Shown here: piece by piece, positions 7,255-16,756 of the stretch
Position numbering within the stretch: the stretch's first letter is position 1
How the letters are laid out: each line of letters starts with the position of its first letter
Assembly: GCF_030499515.1 (NCBI RefSeq)
Contig: NZ_JASTWJ010000001.1
Location: 10,024,001 to 10,088,000, forward strand
Direction: 5' to 3'
Source of the DNA: Streptomyces sp. DT2A-34
GTDB lineage: Bacteria > Actinomycetota > Actinomycetes > Streptomycetales > Streptomycetaceae
DNA length: 64,000 nt
Notes under the pieces: model-generated
What the model saw: only the letters and a program-made list of their open reading frames with translations
Database searches by the model: none
What the model was told of the DNA's origin: nothing
Position numbers and translations under genes: made by a program

Positions 7255-9498
7255 TCATCCGTCCGATGCCTTCACGGGCACCCCCAGAGGACGGGCCAGA
7301 CCGGCCACACCCTCGTCGAGGCGCTGCAGATGCCGCAGGACACGGTCGGTGACCCGGCCGTAGCGCGGTGCGCCGGAGGCGGTCCGGCCGAGGAGCGAGG
7401 CGATACTCGGGCCCGTCTCGATCCCGTCCGTGGCGTGTTCGTCGGTGACATGAGCGGCGATCGCCTCGATGTTGTGCGCGATGCGCCCCGCGGCCCGGCG
7501 CAGCCGGGGGTCCGCCGCGATCGAGGGGTGGGTGGGCAGCAGTTCGGCGGTCGCGGCCAGCGCACGCGCGTGGTACGCGCACGTCTCCAGCAGTGCGACG
7601 ACGTAGCGCGCGGTCTCCCGGCGGGCCCGCAGGGGCGTCACCGGATGGGTGAGGGGCCGGGTGGCCGCGCGCAGATCGGCCAGCGCCTGGTCCAGGTCGC
7701 GTGCCTGGTCGAGCAGGTCGACGGGCGGCCCGCCGCTGAGCTGCTCGACGGCGCTGCGGGTGACGTCGCCGAGCCGTTCGAGGACGGTGGCGAGGAGTTC
7801 GTTCGTACGGCGGTCCGTCCGCACCGGCAGGACCAGTGCGGCCGCGATCACCCCGCAGGCGGCGCCGAGCGCCGTCTCCTCGATGCGCAGCACGAGCACC
7901 GCGAGGCTGTAGGTGTGCAGCAGGGTGTAGAGCAGCCCGAGCGCCGCGGTGACGAAGAACGACACCAGCGTGTAGGACAGCGGTGCCGAGTAGAACATCG
8001 CGAACACGAACAGCAGCACCAGCGCGAACGCCGTCCAGGTGTGCCGCCCGACGGCACCCGCCAGCACGATGCCGGCCAGGACGCCGAGCACGGTGCCCAG
8101 CAGGCGGCGGTAGCCCTTGACCAGGATCTCGCCCGTGGACGCGGTGTTGAGGAACACGATCCAGCAGGTCAGCACCGCCCAGTACCAGCGGTCGCGGGAC
8201 AGCAGCTCGCCGCCGATGATGGCCAGCGTCGACCCGACGGCCACCTGCACGGCGGCACGTGTGGTGGGCCGTCGCAGCCCGGTGGCCTGTTCCGGGGCGT
8301 CCTCCGCGTCGGCGTCGAGCACGGCGTCCTCCGCGTCCAGTTCCTCGCGCGAACGGGCCGTGGCCGGGGTGTCGTCGGACTCGTCCCGGGGCCCGCCGAG
8401 GGCGATCCGCAGCCCGAGGACCGCGCGGGCGGCCTCGCCGACGGCCCGGAAGGCGTCCTGCACGGCGGGGGAGGCGTCGGGCAGATTCTCCTCGTCGCGG
8501 TAGCCGAGGAGCCGGTTGCGGACGCGGGACAGCGCGGTGCCGGTGGCCTGGCCGACCGGACGCAGGACGAGCAGGCGCAGCGCCTGGAGGTCACGGCGCA
8601 GCGCGGCAGTCCCCTCGTCCCGTACGGGCAGCCGGCCGCCCGGGGGGAAGGGCGCTCCCGGCAGGTGCAGGGCCAGCGTGTCCGCCCGCTCGGCGCCGCG
8701 TGCGGCCAGCAGCGACAGCCCCAGTCGCTCGGCGGCGATCTCGGCGTCCGCGACACGCCGTTGGACCAGCCGCGCCACGGCCTCGTCGGTGGTCCCCTCC
8801 GCCAGCCGGCCCTGGATCAGCAACGCCGTCTCATGCAGACGCGCCGTGCCCCCGCGCACGCGCTCCAGCGCCCGGTCCGCCTCCTGCGGACCGGCGTCCA
8901 GCAGGTCGAGCTGCGCGGACAGCAGCTGCGCCAGGCGGGCGCGGAAGGCCCCGCGCAGGCGCGCGAGCACCCCCGTCGGCGTCTCGGGGACGACGGCGAA
9001 CCGCACCAGCGCGCTGCACGCGAAGGCCACGGCGACCGCGCCGTAGAGCTCGGGCAGAGCGGAGACGGTGGCGCCGACGAACAGGGACATGAAGTAGATC
9101 TGGAAGCCGATCAGGCCGAGCGCGGTGCCGCGGTCGCCGAATCTGCGGCCGTAGACGGCACAGAAGATGAGCGCGACGAAGACGAGGTCCCCGGCCACGA
9201 CACGGCTGTGCAGAGCCGCAGCCAGCGTCATGGACGCCAGCGCCACCGGCAGGCCCAGGGCGAGTGTGACGGCCTGCTGCCCGCGCTGCTTCTCCCGGAT
9301 GGCGAAGGTGGCGACCATCGCCGCCAGCGCCCCCGCCACCAGGTGGGTCACATCGGTCCCCAGCAGGGCGAGCACGGCGACCGCGAGGGCGATCGCGCCG
9401 GCCGTGCGCAGCCCGGCGGTAAGCCGCAGCAGTCCGGGGTCCGACGCCGCGACACGGTCCCGCAGTCGCGCCCGCACCGGCCGTCCCACTGCCCTCAC
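7255..9498 (-). CDS. FUSC-family membrane transporter
   Basis: 747 residues from GTG 9498. Two hydrophobic blocks (about residues 28-175 and 420-560) flank a soluble, helical middle, the layout of YccS/FUSC (fusaric acid resistance-like) proteins. Landmarks are YGRRFGDRGTALGLIGFQIYF in the first block and RDRWYWAVLTCWIVFLNT with GYRRLLGTVLGVLAGIVLA in the second. These proteins are thought to export aromatic acids or related compounds. No regulator is adjacent. The NDH-2 gene upstream on the same strand ends 68 bp before this start. Confidence 0.9.
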   Translation of the reverse strand: MRAVGRPVRARLRDRVAASDPGLLRLTAGLRTAGAIALAVAVLALLGTDVTHLVAGALAAMVATFAIREKQRGQQAVTLALGLPVALASMTLAAALHSRVVAGDLVFVALIFCAVYGRRFGDRGTALGLIGFQIYFMSLFVGATVSALPELYGAVAVAFACSALVRFAVVPETPTGVLARLRGAFRARLAQLLSAQLDLLDAGPQEADRALERVRGGTARLHETALLIQGRLAEGTTDEAVARLVQRRVADAEIAAERLGLSLLAARGAERADTLALHLPGAPFPPGGRLPVRDEGTAALRRDLQALRLLVLRPVGQATGTALSRVRNRLLGYRDEENLPDASPAVQDAFRAVGEAARAVLGLRIALGGPRDESDDTPATARSREELDAEDAVLDADAEDAPEQATGLRRPTTRAAVQVAVGSTLAIIGGELLSRDRWYWAVLTCWIVFLNTASTGEILVKGYRRLLGTVLGVLAGIVLAGAVGRHTWTAFALVLLFVFAMFYSAPLSYTLVSFFVTAALGLLYTLLHTYSLAVLVLRIEETALGAACGVIAAALVLPVRTDRRTNELLATVLERLGDVTRSAVEQLSGGPPVDLLDQARDLDQALADLRAATRPLTHPVTPLRARRETARYVVALLETCAYHARALAATAELLPTHPSIAADPRLRRAAGRIAHNIEAIAAHVTDEHATDGIETGPSIASLLGRTASGAPRYGRVTDRVLRHLQRLDEGVAGLARPLGVPVKASDG

Positions 9499-9566
9499 GC
9501 CGCCGTACTCTCTCCCGCTCTTTCCCCGTTCACGCCGTCGACCGCAGCTTGGCCGCGGCCGTCACC

Positions 9567-10943
9567 TCACCCGTCCGTCCCCTCGGCGCCGCCCTTCCCG
9601 GCGACCTGCGCCCGCAGCTGCTCCGGCGTCAGATACGCGTCCACGAACTCGAAGTCCTTGAGCTTGGCCGGACTGCGGGACTGGAACCCGGTGCGCACGA
9701 AATCGTCCCCGGCGACGGCGTTGAGCAGCCAGTTCGTCATGACGCGGGTCTTGGCGACGTTGGTGCGCAGCGCCGACCAGTGGTAGCCGCGGGCGACGGC
9801 GAGGGCGGGCAGGCCCTTCAGCTCGACGCCGAGGGGCTTGGAGACGGCGTCGCGACCGCCGAGGTCGACGACCAGACCGAGGTCCTTGTGCTCGTACGGC
9901 CGCAGCGGCTGGTTGCGCAGGGCCGCGATGACGTTGTCGGCGACGACCTTGCCCTGGCGCATCGCGTGCTGTGCGGTGGGCGGGCAGACGGCGCCCTCCT
10001 CGCCCTTGGCCACGTCGGGCACCGCGGCGGCGTCGCCGAGGGCGAACACCCCGTCGTGGCCCGGCAGGTTCATCTCGGCCGTGACCGCGAGCCGCCCCCG
10101 GACCGTCTCCGCGCCGAGCGTGCCGATCAGCGGACTGGCGACGACACCGGCGGTCCAGATCAGGGTCCGGGTGGGGACGACGCGGCCGTCGGTGAAGGTG
10201 ACCTCGTCGGGACCCGCCTTCGCGATGGACACGCCCAGGGAGATCTCGATGCCACGCCTGCGCAGGATCTCCTGGGCGGCACTGCCCAGCTTCTCGCCGA
10301 GCTCGGGCATCAGCCTCGGCGCGATGTCGATCAGATGCCACCTGATCAGCTTCGGGTCGAGCCGCGGATAGCGCTTGACCGCGTTGTGGGTCAGCTGCTG
10401 CAGGCACGCGGCGGTCTCGGTGCCCGCGTAGCCGCCGCCGACCACCACGAACTGCAGCCGTGCGGCGCGCTCGGCCGGATCGTGGCTGGCGTCGGCGAGG
10501 TCCAGCTGGGAGATGACGTGGTCGCGGAGGTAGGCGGCCTCCGCGAGCGTCTTCATGCCGTACGCGTGGTCGGTGAGCCCCGGGATGTCGAACGTGCGGG
10601 TGATGCTCCCGGGGGCCAGCACGATGTAGTCGTACGGCTCGTTGACGACCTCGTCGGTGATGGTGCGGATGACGCAGACCTTGGCCGCGAGGTCCACGCC
10701 GACGGCGCCGCCCGGGATGATCCGGGTGCGGTACTTGCGGCTGCGACGCAGCGACAGGGCGATCGACTGGGGCGTCAGGACGCCGGAGGCGACCTGGGGC
10801 AGAAGCGGCAGGTAGAGCTGGTAGGAGGACGGCGTCACCAAGGTGATCTCGGCCTCGTCGGGGGAGAGTTTGCGTTCCAGCCTGCGAACGCAGCCGACTC
10901 CGGCGAAGCCTGCGCCAACCACCAGGATCCTGGGTCGTGTCAC
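9567..10943 (-). CDS. Type II NADH dehydrogenase-like FAD oxidoreductase
   Basis: 458 residues from GTG 10943 (VTRPRILVVGAGFAGVG), chosen because GAAGGGA lies eight bases upstream and the FAD motif then sits at the N-terminus; the longer frame to 11138 adds unlikely sequence. The FAD-binding GAGFAG (residues 8-14) is followed by the NADH-binding VVVGGGYAGTE near residue 165 and the second FAD motif GVFALGDAAAVP near 305. Such enzymes oxidise NADH and reduce menaquinone at the membrane without pumping protons. The C-terminal segment (about 370-440) is the amphipathic membrane anchor. Confidence 0.92.
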   Translation of the reverse strand: MTRPRILVVGAGFAGVGCVRRLERKLSPDEAEITLVTPSSYQLYLPLLPQVASGVLTPQSIALSLRRSRKYRTRIIPGGAVGVDLAAKVCVIRTITDEVVNEPYDYIVLAPGSITRTFDIPGLTDHAYGMKTLAEAAYLRDHVISQLDLADASHDPAERAARLQFVVVGGGYAGTETAACLQQLTHNAVKRYPRLDPKLIRWHLIDIAPRLMPELGEKLGSAAQEILRRRGIEISLGVSIAKAGPDEVTFTDGRVVPTRTLIWTAGVVASPLIGTLGAETVRGRLAVTAEMNLPGHDGVFALGDAAAVPDVAKGEEGAVCPPTAQHAMRQGKVVADNVIAALRNQPLRPYEHKDLGLVVDLGGRDAVSKPLGVELKGLPALAVARGYHWSALRTNVAKTRVMTNWLLNAVAGDDFVRTGFQSRSPAKLKDFEFVDAYLTPEQLRAQVAGKGGAEGTDG

Positions 10944-11152
10944 GGTGATGTTCCCTTCTGCGGCTCCAGGCGGTCTGCCTGACGTCGTTCGCCTGCCCCT
11001 GGATCGCTGCTTCGCACGCATCGATCCCACCGCGCCACCGACCGCTCCGCCAGCCGGGTGCGGCAGGCAGATGAACCCGTCGACAGCCACCTTGCCCCAA
11101 CCTGCGCGGGGGCACACCGGTTCGGAAGCGAAAGACATGTACGCGTGATCTC

Positions 11153-11181
11153 TTGACGGTTTATTGGTCTGGACCTAACGT
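11153..11181 (+). promoter_or_regulatory. Promoter with embedded DasR-type site
   Basis: TTGACG (11153-11158) and TAACGT (11176-11181) are spaced by 17 bp. The spacer holds ATTGGTCTGGACCTAA (11163-11178), whose core GGTCTGGACC is a perfect match to the dyad pattern of DasR-responsive elements and chitinase promoters in Streptomyces. A repressor bound here would block polymerase, so the secreted protein downstream is probably induced by N-acetylglucosamine or chitin. Confidence 0.7.
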
Positions 11182-11223
11182 CCCAGTCGCTCGTCCAAGC
11201 CAGGGGGCGCGGTTCATGTATGC

Positions 11224-11261
11224 GACCGATGCGCGGACCGATGTGCGTGACCGGTGTGCGT
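11224..11261 (+). repeat. Three short tandem repeats in 5' leader
   Basis: Three near-identical units follow one another: GACCGATGCGCG, GACCGATGTGCGT and GACCGGTGTGCGT. They sit in the untranslated leader between the DasR-type promoter and the ATG at 11299. Purpose unknown. Confidence 0.75.
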
Positions 11262-11298
11262 GACGTGCGGCCCACCCCCACCTCGGACAGGAGTCAGG

Positions 11299-11901
11299 AT
11301 GCTCGCAACCCTGCGCACCTTCACCTTCACCTCGGCGCTGTGCGCCACATCGCTGCTCGCCGCCCCACAGGCCTTCGCCGAAGTCGAGCCCGGCGGCTGG
11401 CAGTCGGTGTCACCCGGATACTCCGTGCAGGAGCGCGGCTGCGGCCAGGTCGAGGGCCTGACGTTCCGGCTCACCTGCTCCACCGCGAGCGGCGATCAAC
11501 GGGCTGAACGGCGCTACGCCACCTACACCGGCGGAACGCGCCAGTTCGAGGGCTACTTCCGCATCACCAGCCTCAGCGGCACCCGGATCAGCCTCAAGCA
11601 GACCTTCAACGAGTCGGCCTCCGGCCCGTACTTCATGCTCGCCGTCGAGCGCGGCGGCAGGCTGTACGCGGTGCACGGCGGCGCCACGCTCTCGGGCGCC
11701 GGGACCGTCGGCGCGACCGTCCGCGTCAACACGGTCCACCAGGTCGGCGTCGAGCACCGCACCTACATCAACGGCTCGCTCAAGCACACCTACGCCAGCC
11801 CGGGCGGCAGCTTCTACGACAAGTTCGGCGCCTACCGCACCAACAGCGGCAGCGGGCAGGCCACCGTGGAGTGGAGCGACATCCGCTTCTGGCGCAAGTA
11901 G
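11299..11901 (+). CDS. Secreted jelly-roll protein, polysaccharide lyase/lectin-like
   Basis: 200 residues from ATG 11299, with AGGAG six bases upstream. A signal peptide ends near residue 27 (APQAFA). The mature part is beta-rich and ends KFGAYRTNSG and VEWSDIRFW, a pattern like the concanavalin-type fold of alginate/glucuronan lyases (PL7, PL20). ISLKQTF and YFMLAVERGG strands precede it. Catalytic residues cannot be assigned with confidence, so it could be a carbohydrate-binding protein rather than an enzyme. The promoter carries a DasR-like site, which suggests a role in chitin or aminosugar use. Followed closely by a lipoprotein gene. Confidence 0.75.
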   Translation: MLATLRTFTFTSALCATSLLAAPQAFAEVEPGGWQSVSPGYSVQERGCGQVEGLTFRLTCSTASGDQRAERRYATYTGGTRQFEGYFRITSLSGTRISLKQTFNESASGPYFMLAVERGGRLYAVHGGATLSGAGTVGATVRVNTVHQVGVEHRTYINGSLKHTYASPGGSFYDKFGAYRTNSGSGQATVEWSDIRFWRK

Positions 11902-11911
11902 CGGCCGCCGT

Positions 11912-12472
11912 ATGCGAGGAAAGGCGCGCATCGCGGCGCCGGCGGCGCTGATCCTGGCGCTGTCGGCCTGCACGGCCGGCACCGGCGACACCGAACAGCC
12001 ACTGCGAGGTGTCCTCACGACACCCACGGACCTCGACCTCGACTGGCAGGACACCCGGCCCTCGGTCGCGGGCCACGTCCTGGAGTTCGCGACCGAGGAG
12101 GCCGGCCCCTACACCGTCCTGCGGTACCTCGCCCCCCAGGTGACGCGCTACCGCCCCCCCGACCTCATGCCGCACACCACCTTCCACTACCGGCTGCGGT
12201 CCTACCGGGGCCCCACCGTCCGGCCGGTCCGGGTCGACCGACCGGACAGCATCCGCTTCACCTGGAGCGACAACTCGGCCGACGAGGACGGCTTTCTCCT
12301 GGAGCTCCGCAAGAAGAACAGCGACCGGTACGACCCGGTCGCCGTCCTCGCCCCGAACACCGAGGCCACCGAATTCGTCCCCCTGCCCGGCGAACGGCAC
12401 GCCGCCTACCGCGTCCGTGCCTTCGTCCTCGGCGAGCAGTCGAATGTCGTACGGCTGACCACCGGCGAGTAG
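11912..12472 (+). CDS. Secreted lipoprotein with fibronectin III-like domains
   Basis: 186 residues. The lipobox LALSAC puts the lipid-modified cysteine at residue 20, so the protein is anchored on the outer face of the membrane. Two beta-sandwich segments follow (about 35-100 and 105-180): LDLDWQDTRPSVAGHVLEF and the SIRFTWSDNSADEDGFLLEL stretch are typical of fibronectin type III folds. Function unknown. It starts 10 bp after the jelly-roll gene and lacks its own ribosome site, so the two are likely co-transcribed and coupled. Confidence 0.75.
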   Translation: MRGKARIAAPAALILALSACTAGTGDTEQPLRGVLTTPTDLDLDWQDTRPSVAGHVLEFATEEAGPYTVLRYLAPQVTRYRPPDLMPHTTFHYRLRSYRGPTVRPVRVDRPDSIRFTWSDNSADEDGFLLELRKKNSDRYDPVAVLAPNTEATEFVPLPGERHAAYRVRAFVLGEQSNVVRLTTGE

Positions 12473-12474
12473 GC

Positions 12475-12492
12475 GCGCTCAGCGCTGAGCGC
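12475..12492. terminator. Perfect palindrome between convergent genes
   Basis: GCGCTCAGCGCTGAGCGC is an 18-bp perfect palindrome placed between the stops of the lipoprotein and acyl-CoA synthetase genes. It could act as a two-way terminator; there is no T run and almost no loop, so this is tentative. Confidence 0.45.
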
Positions 12493-12506
12493 TCGGCACT
12501 CGGCAC

Positions 12507-14411
12507 TCAGCGGAAGACGTTGTCCGCGTCGTCCCAGTGCGCCGGCTCGTCCACCACGTGCTCCCGGGGCGCGCGCGAGCGGGCCCGGTACATCGCGTCG
12601 ATCTGCAGCGCGTAGTGCCGCACGATCGCGTCCCGGCGCAGCTTCATCGACGGTGTCAGCAAGCCGCTGGCCACGTCGAACGGCTCCGGCAGCACCCGGA
12701 ACACCCGGATGGACTCAGGGCGCGACACCGCGCTGTTGGCGGCCGCCACGGCCCGGGCGAGCTCCTCCCGCAGCGCGTTCTCCTCCCGCGCCTCCCGGGC
12801 CCGCGCGTCGCTGCGCACCGCGAGGCCCTCGCGCCAGTAGGCCAGGAAGTCGGGGTCCAGCGTGATCAGCGCCCCGACGCACGGCCGGTTGTCGCCCACT
12901 ACCACCGCCTGATGCACCAGCGGATGCATCCTGAGCCGCTGCTCCAGGAGCGCCGGGGAGACGTTCTTACCGCTGCTCGTGACGATGACGTCCTTCTTGC
13001 GCCCCGTGATCGTCAGATAGCCGTCGGAGTCCAGCCGCCCGAGGTCCCCGGTGGCCAGCCAGCCGCCGCGCAGCGCTGCCCGCGTCGCGGCCTCGTCGTT
13101 GATGTAGCCCTGGAACACCGATGGCCCCCGCACCAGGATCTCCCCGTCGTCGGCCAACCGGATGTCCATGCCGGGCAGCGCCTGCCCGACCGTCCCCGAC
13201 ATCTCCCGGCCCACCGGCGGCGCCGTGACCCCGCCGCTGGCCTCCGTGAGCCCGTACGCGTCGTTCACGTAGATGCCGACGCCCTCGTAGAAGAGGGAAA
13301 GCTCACGGTTCAGGGGCGAGCCGCCGGACGTCGCAAGCATCACCCTGCCGCCCAGCGCGGCGCGGAACTTGCGGTACACCGTCCGCTCGTACAGGGCATG
13401 TTGCAGCCGCAGATCGAAGCCTGGCCGCGGCCCCCCGCCCAGCCGCTGACGTTCCAGGGCCGCGGCGAAGTCCCGCGCGGTGTCGGCGGCCCGCTCGAAC
13501 AGCGCTCCCCGGCCCGCCTGTTGGGCCGTGCGCAGGGCGTTCTTGTAGATCTTCTCGAAGATCGACGGCACGGCGCAGAAGTAGGTGGGCTTGAAGGCGC
13601 GCAGGGCAACCGACAGTGCTTTCTCGCTCAGATCGGGTTCGTGGCCCATCAGCATGCCGCCGCGGATGCACAGGGTCTGCACCAGGAGGCCGTACACATG
13701 GGAGAAGGGCAGGAAGGCGAGAACGGACGCCTGCTCTCCCGGGGGCACCACCTTGTGGCCCCAGCCCGCCAGGAGCGTGTCGCATGTGCTCGCCAGATTC
13801 CGGTGACTGAGCGCGCAGCCCAAGGGCCGGCCCGTCGTGCCGGAGGTATAGGCGATGACCGCGGTGGAGTCCGGCAGCACGATCCGGCGCAGTGACTCGA
13901 CCGTCGCCAGCGGAACGAACTCGCCCCGCTCCACGAGTTGCTGCAGCCCTCCCGCGTCCAACTGCCAGACATGGCGCAGCCGCGGCAGCGATCCGCACAC
14001 GGAGCCGACCGTCATGATCGCCTGCTCGTCCTCGACGACGACGGCCACGCACTCGGCGTCCCGCAGCATCCACTCGACCTGGTCGCGCGACGACGTCGGA
14101 TAGATCGGGACCGCCTCGGCGCCCACCGTCCACAGCGCGTAACTGAGCACCGTCCACTCGTAACGCGTGCGCGCCATGATGGCCACGCGGTGCCCCGGCG
14201 AGATCCCGGACGCGATCAGCCCCTTGGCCAGATCGGTCACTTCGTCGCGCAGTTCCGCTGCGGTCACCTCCTCCCAGGTGGTGGAGGAGGGGGCGGGGCG
14301 GCGCGCGAGCATCGGCAGTGTGGGATCGAGGGCCGCCGTCTCGAAGACGCTGTCGGCGAGCCCACCGGTCAGGGGTGCGACGGTCGGGGGAGCGAGGCCG
14401 GGATCGCGCAT
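12507..14411 (-). CDS. Long-chain acyl-CoA synthetase (AMP-forming)
   Basis: 634 residues. ATP-binding motif YTSGTTGRPLG near residue 189, AYGLTEASGG near 386, ATGDLGRLDSDGYLTITGRKKD near 450 and a C-terminal lysine region (LTPSMKLRRD near 590) mark the ANL superfamily, and overall similarity is to FadD15-type fatty acid-CoA ligases. It activates fatty acids for degradation or lipid synthesis, probably at the membrane face. ATG start with AGGAG six bases upstream. It is a single gene, separated from glgB by 133 bp. Confidence 0.93.
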   Translation of the reverse strand: MRDPGLAPPTVAPLTGGLADSVFETAALDPTLPMLARRPAPSSTTWEEVTAAELRDEVTDLAKGLIASGISPGHRVAIMARTRYEWTVLSYALWTVGAEAVPIYPTSSRDQVEWMLRDAECVAVVVEDEQAIMTVGSVCGSLPRLRHVWQLDAGGLQQLVERGEFVPLATVESLRRIVLPDSTAVIAYTSGTTGRPLGCALSHRNLASTCDTLLAGWGHKVVPPGEQASVLAFLPFSHVYGLLVQTLCIRGGMLMGHEPDLSEKALSVALRAFKPTYFCAVPSIFEKIYKNALRTAQQAGRGALFERAADTARDFAAALERQRLGGGPRPGFDLRLQHALYERTVYRKFRAALGGRVMLATSGGSPLNRELSLFYEGVGIYVNDAYGLTEASGGVTAPPVGREMSGTVGQALPGMDIRLADDGEILVRGPSVFQGYINDEAATRAALRGGWLATGDLGRLDSDGYLTITGRKKDVIVTSSGKNVSPALLEQRLRMHPLVHQAVVVGDNRPCVGALITLDPDFLAYWREGLAVRSDARAREAREENALREELARAVAAANSAVSRPESIRVFRVLPEPFDVASGLLTPSMKLRRDAIVRHYALQIDAMYRARSRAPREHVVDEPAHWDDADNVFR

Positions 14412-14544
14412 GCGCTGCTCCTGATGCGTACCGGGTGTGACGTCACCGATGAGTACTGTTATCGGCGCTGCCCGAATCTAGCCCAGCTGAGAGCGCATGG
14501 TGTCGAGAACTGACAATCGACCCCGTTCGGTGATCCCGGCTCGA

Positions 14545-16752
14545 TCAGGGCGACAGCCACACCGTGGCGAGCGGAGGCAACGTCAGCCGAATGTGCCCGT
14601 CCTCCGGCTTGAGGGGGTCGGGGTTGGTGACGCCGCTGCCGCCGTAATGCGCGGCGTCGGTGTTGAGGGTCTCCTGCCAGGCGTCGATGTGGTCCGGCAC
14701 CCACAGGCGGTAGTCGTGACGGACGACGGGGGAGAAGTTGGAGACGGCGAGCAGGACGTCGCCGTCGGCGCCGAACCGGAGGAAGGCGAAGACGTTGTCA
14801 TCGGCGGCGTCGCCGAGCACCCACTGGAAGCCGGCGGGGTCGGTGTCCCGCTCCCACAGGGCAGGCGTCGCCCGGTAGAACGTGTTCAGGTCGCGGACCA
14901 GGTCCCGCACGCCCCGATGGTCACCCGCCGACGCGTACCCGGGATCCAGCAGCCACCACTCGGGACCGTGCGCCTCCGACCACTCCGCGCCCTGGGCGAA
15001 CTCCTGCCCCATGAAGAGGAGTTGCTTGCCGGGGTGGGCCCACATGAAGCCCAGGTACGCGCGGTGGTTGGCGCGTCGCTGCCACCAGTCGCCGGGCATC
15101 TTGGAGACCAGCGCCTGCTTGCCGTGCACCACCTCGTCGTGGGAGATCGGCAGGACGTAGTTCTCGCTGTACGCGTACACCATCGAGAAGGTCATCTCGT
15201 TGTGGTGGTACTTGCGGTGGATCGGCTCCTTGGCGATGTACTGGAGCGAGTCGTGCATCCAGCCCATGTTCCACTTCAGGCCGAACCCCAGTCCGCCGCT
15301 GTCGGTGGGCCGGGTCACCCCGCCCCAGGCGGTCGACTCCTCCGCGATCGTGACGACCCCGGGGTTGCGCCGGTACACGGTCGCGTTCATCTCCTGCAGG
15401 AACGCCATCGCGTCCAGGTCCTCCCGGCCGCCGAAGGCGTTGGGCGCCCACTGCCCGGAGTCCCGCGAGTAGTCGAGGTAGAGCATGGAGGCGACGGCGT
15501 CCACCCGGAGCCCGTCGATGTGGAACTCCTCGCACCAGTACGTGGCGTTGGCGACGAGGAAGTTGCGCACCTCGGTACGTCCGTAGTCGAACTCGAACGT
15601 CCCCCAGTCCGGGTGCTCGGCACGCCGCGAGTCCCCGGGCTCGTACAGCGGGTCCCCGTCGAACCGGGCCAGCGCCCAGTCGTCCTTGGGGAAATGGGCC
15701 GGCACCCAGTCCACGATCACCCCGATGCCGGCCTGGTGCAGGGCGTCCACCAGGTACTTGAAGTCGTCGGGCGTACCGAGCCGCGCGGTTGGCGCGTAGA
15801 AACCGGTGACCTGATAGCCCCAGGAACCGGCGAAGGGGTGCTGCGCCACCGGCATGAACTCGACATGGGTGAAACCGAGGTCGCGGACGTACGCCGGCAG
15901 CTCCTCGGCGAGTTGACGGTACGTCAGACCAGGTCGCCACGACGGGAGGTGAACCTCGTAGACCGAGAACGGAGCCCGGTGCACCGGCACGTCACCCCGG
16001 TGCGCCATCCACCTCTCGTCGCCCCACTCGTGGTGCGAGGCGTGCACGATCGACGCCGTGTCCGGCGGCACCTCCGCGCGGCGTGCCATCGGGTCGGCCT
16101 TGAGGAAGCGGTGACCGTAGCGGGAGGTGATCTCGAACTTGTACCGGGCGCCCTCGCCGATGCCCGGCAGGAACAGCTCCCACACCCCGGACGCCCCGAG
16201 GGACCGCATCGGGAACGCCGTCCCGTCCCAGCAGGTGAAGTCCCCGGCGACCCGCACCCCCTGGGCGTTCGGCGCCCACACCGTGAAGCGGGTGCCCGGC
16301 ACGCCCTGGTGGGTCATCGGCTCGGCGCCGAGCGCCTTCCACAGCTCCTCGTGCCGGCCCTCGCGGATGAGATGGAGGTCGAGCTCGCCGAGGGCGGGCA
16401 GAAAGCGGTACGGGTCGTGGACCTCGCGCTCGTCGGACCCGTCCTCGGCGTACGACACCGTCAGCGTGTAGGCCGGGATCGCGTCCAGCGGCAGTACGCC
16501 GGAGAAGAGGCCGCCTCCTTCGGAGACGAGCCCGGTGCGCTCGCCGTCGACCACCACGCTCACCGCACGCGCGAACGGCCGCAGCGCCCGGAAGGCGATT
16601 CCACCCGGGACCGGATGCGCGCCGAGCAGCGCGTGCGGATCGTGGTGGGCGCCCGACAGCAGGCGTTCGCGGTCGGCGGGGTCCAGGGGAGGCGCGGCGG
16701 CGTGCCGGCCGGGGCCGGCCGATTCGGGGCGCGAGGTCTCGTGCAGGGCCAT
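14545..16752 (-). CDS. glgB: 1,4-alpha-glucan branching enzyme GlgB
   Basis: 735 residues, the usual length. N-terminal carbohydrate-binding beta domains (about 25-215) precede the GH13 barrel. [18 protein letters not shown] holds the nucleophile Asp, the TIAEES segment the acid Glu, and [12 protein letters not shown] the third carboxylate. It makes alpha-1,6 branches in the glucan produced by GlgE. Last gene of the run glgE-treS-mak-glgB; only four bases separate it from mak, so translation is probably coupled. Confidence 0.97.
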   Translation of the reverse strand: MALHETSRPESAGPGRHAAAPPLDPADRERLLSGAHHDPHALLGAHPVPGGIAFRALRPFARAVSVVVDGERTGLVSEGGGLFSGVLPLDAIPAYTLTVSYAEDGSDEREVHDPYRFLPALGELDLHLIREGRHEELWKALGAEPMTHQGVPGTRFTVWAPNAQGVRVAGDFTCWDGTAFPMRSLGASGVWELFLPGIGEGARYKFEITSRYGHRFLKADPMARRAEVPPDTASIVHASHHEWGDERWMAHRGDVPVHRAPFSVYEVHLPSWRPGLTYRQLAEELPAYVRDLGFTHVEFMPVAQHPFAGSWGYQVTGFYAPTARLGTPDDFKYLVDALHQAGIGVIVDWVPAHFPKDDWALARFDGDPLYEPGDSRRAEHPDWGTFEFDYGRTEVRNFLVANATYWCEEFHIDGLRVDAVASMLYLDYSRDSGQWAPNAFGGREDLDAMAFLQEMNATVYRRNPGVVTIAEESTAWGGVTRPTDSGGLGFGLKWNMGWMHDSLQYIAKEPIHRKYHHNEMTFSMVYAYSENYVLPISHDEVVHGKQALVSKMPGDWWQRRANHRAYLGFMWAHPGKQLLFMGQEFAQGAEWSEAHGPEWWLLDPGYASAGDHRGVRDLVRDLNTFYRATPALWERDTDPAGFQWVLGDAADDNVFAFLRFGADGDVLLAVSNFSPVVRHDYRLWVPDHIDAWQETLNTDAAHYGGSGVTNPDPLKPEDGHIRLTLPPLATVWLSP

Positions 16753-16756
16753 GGGG

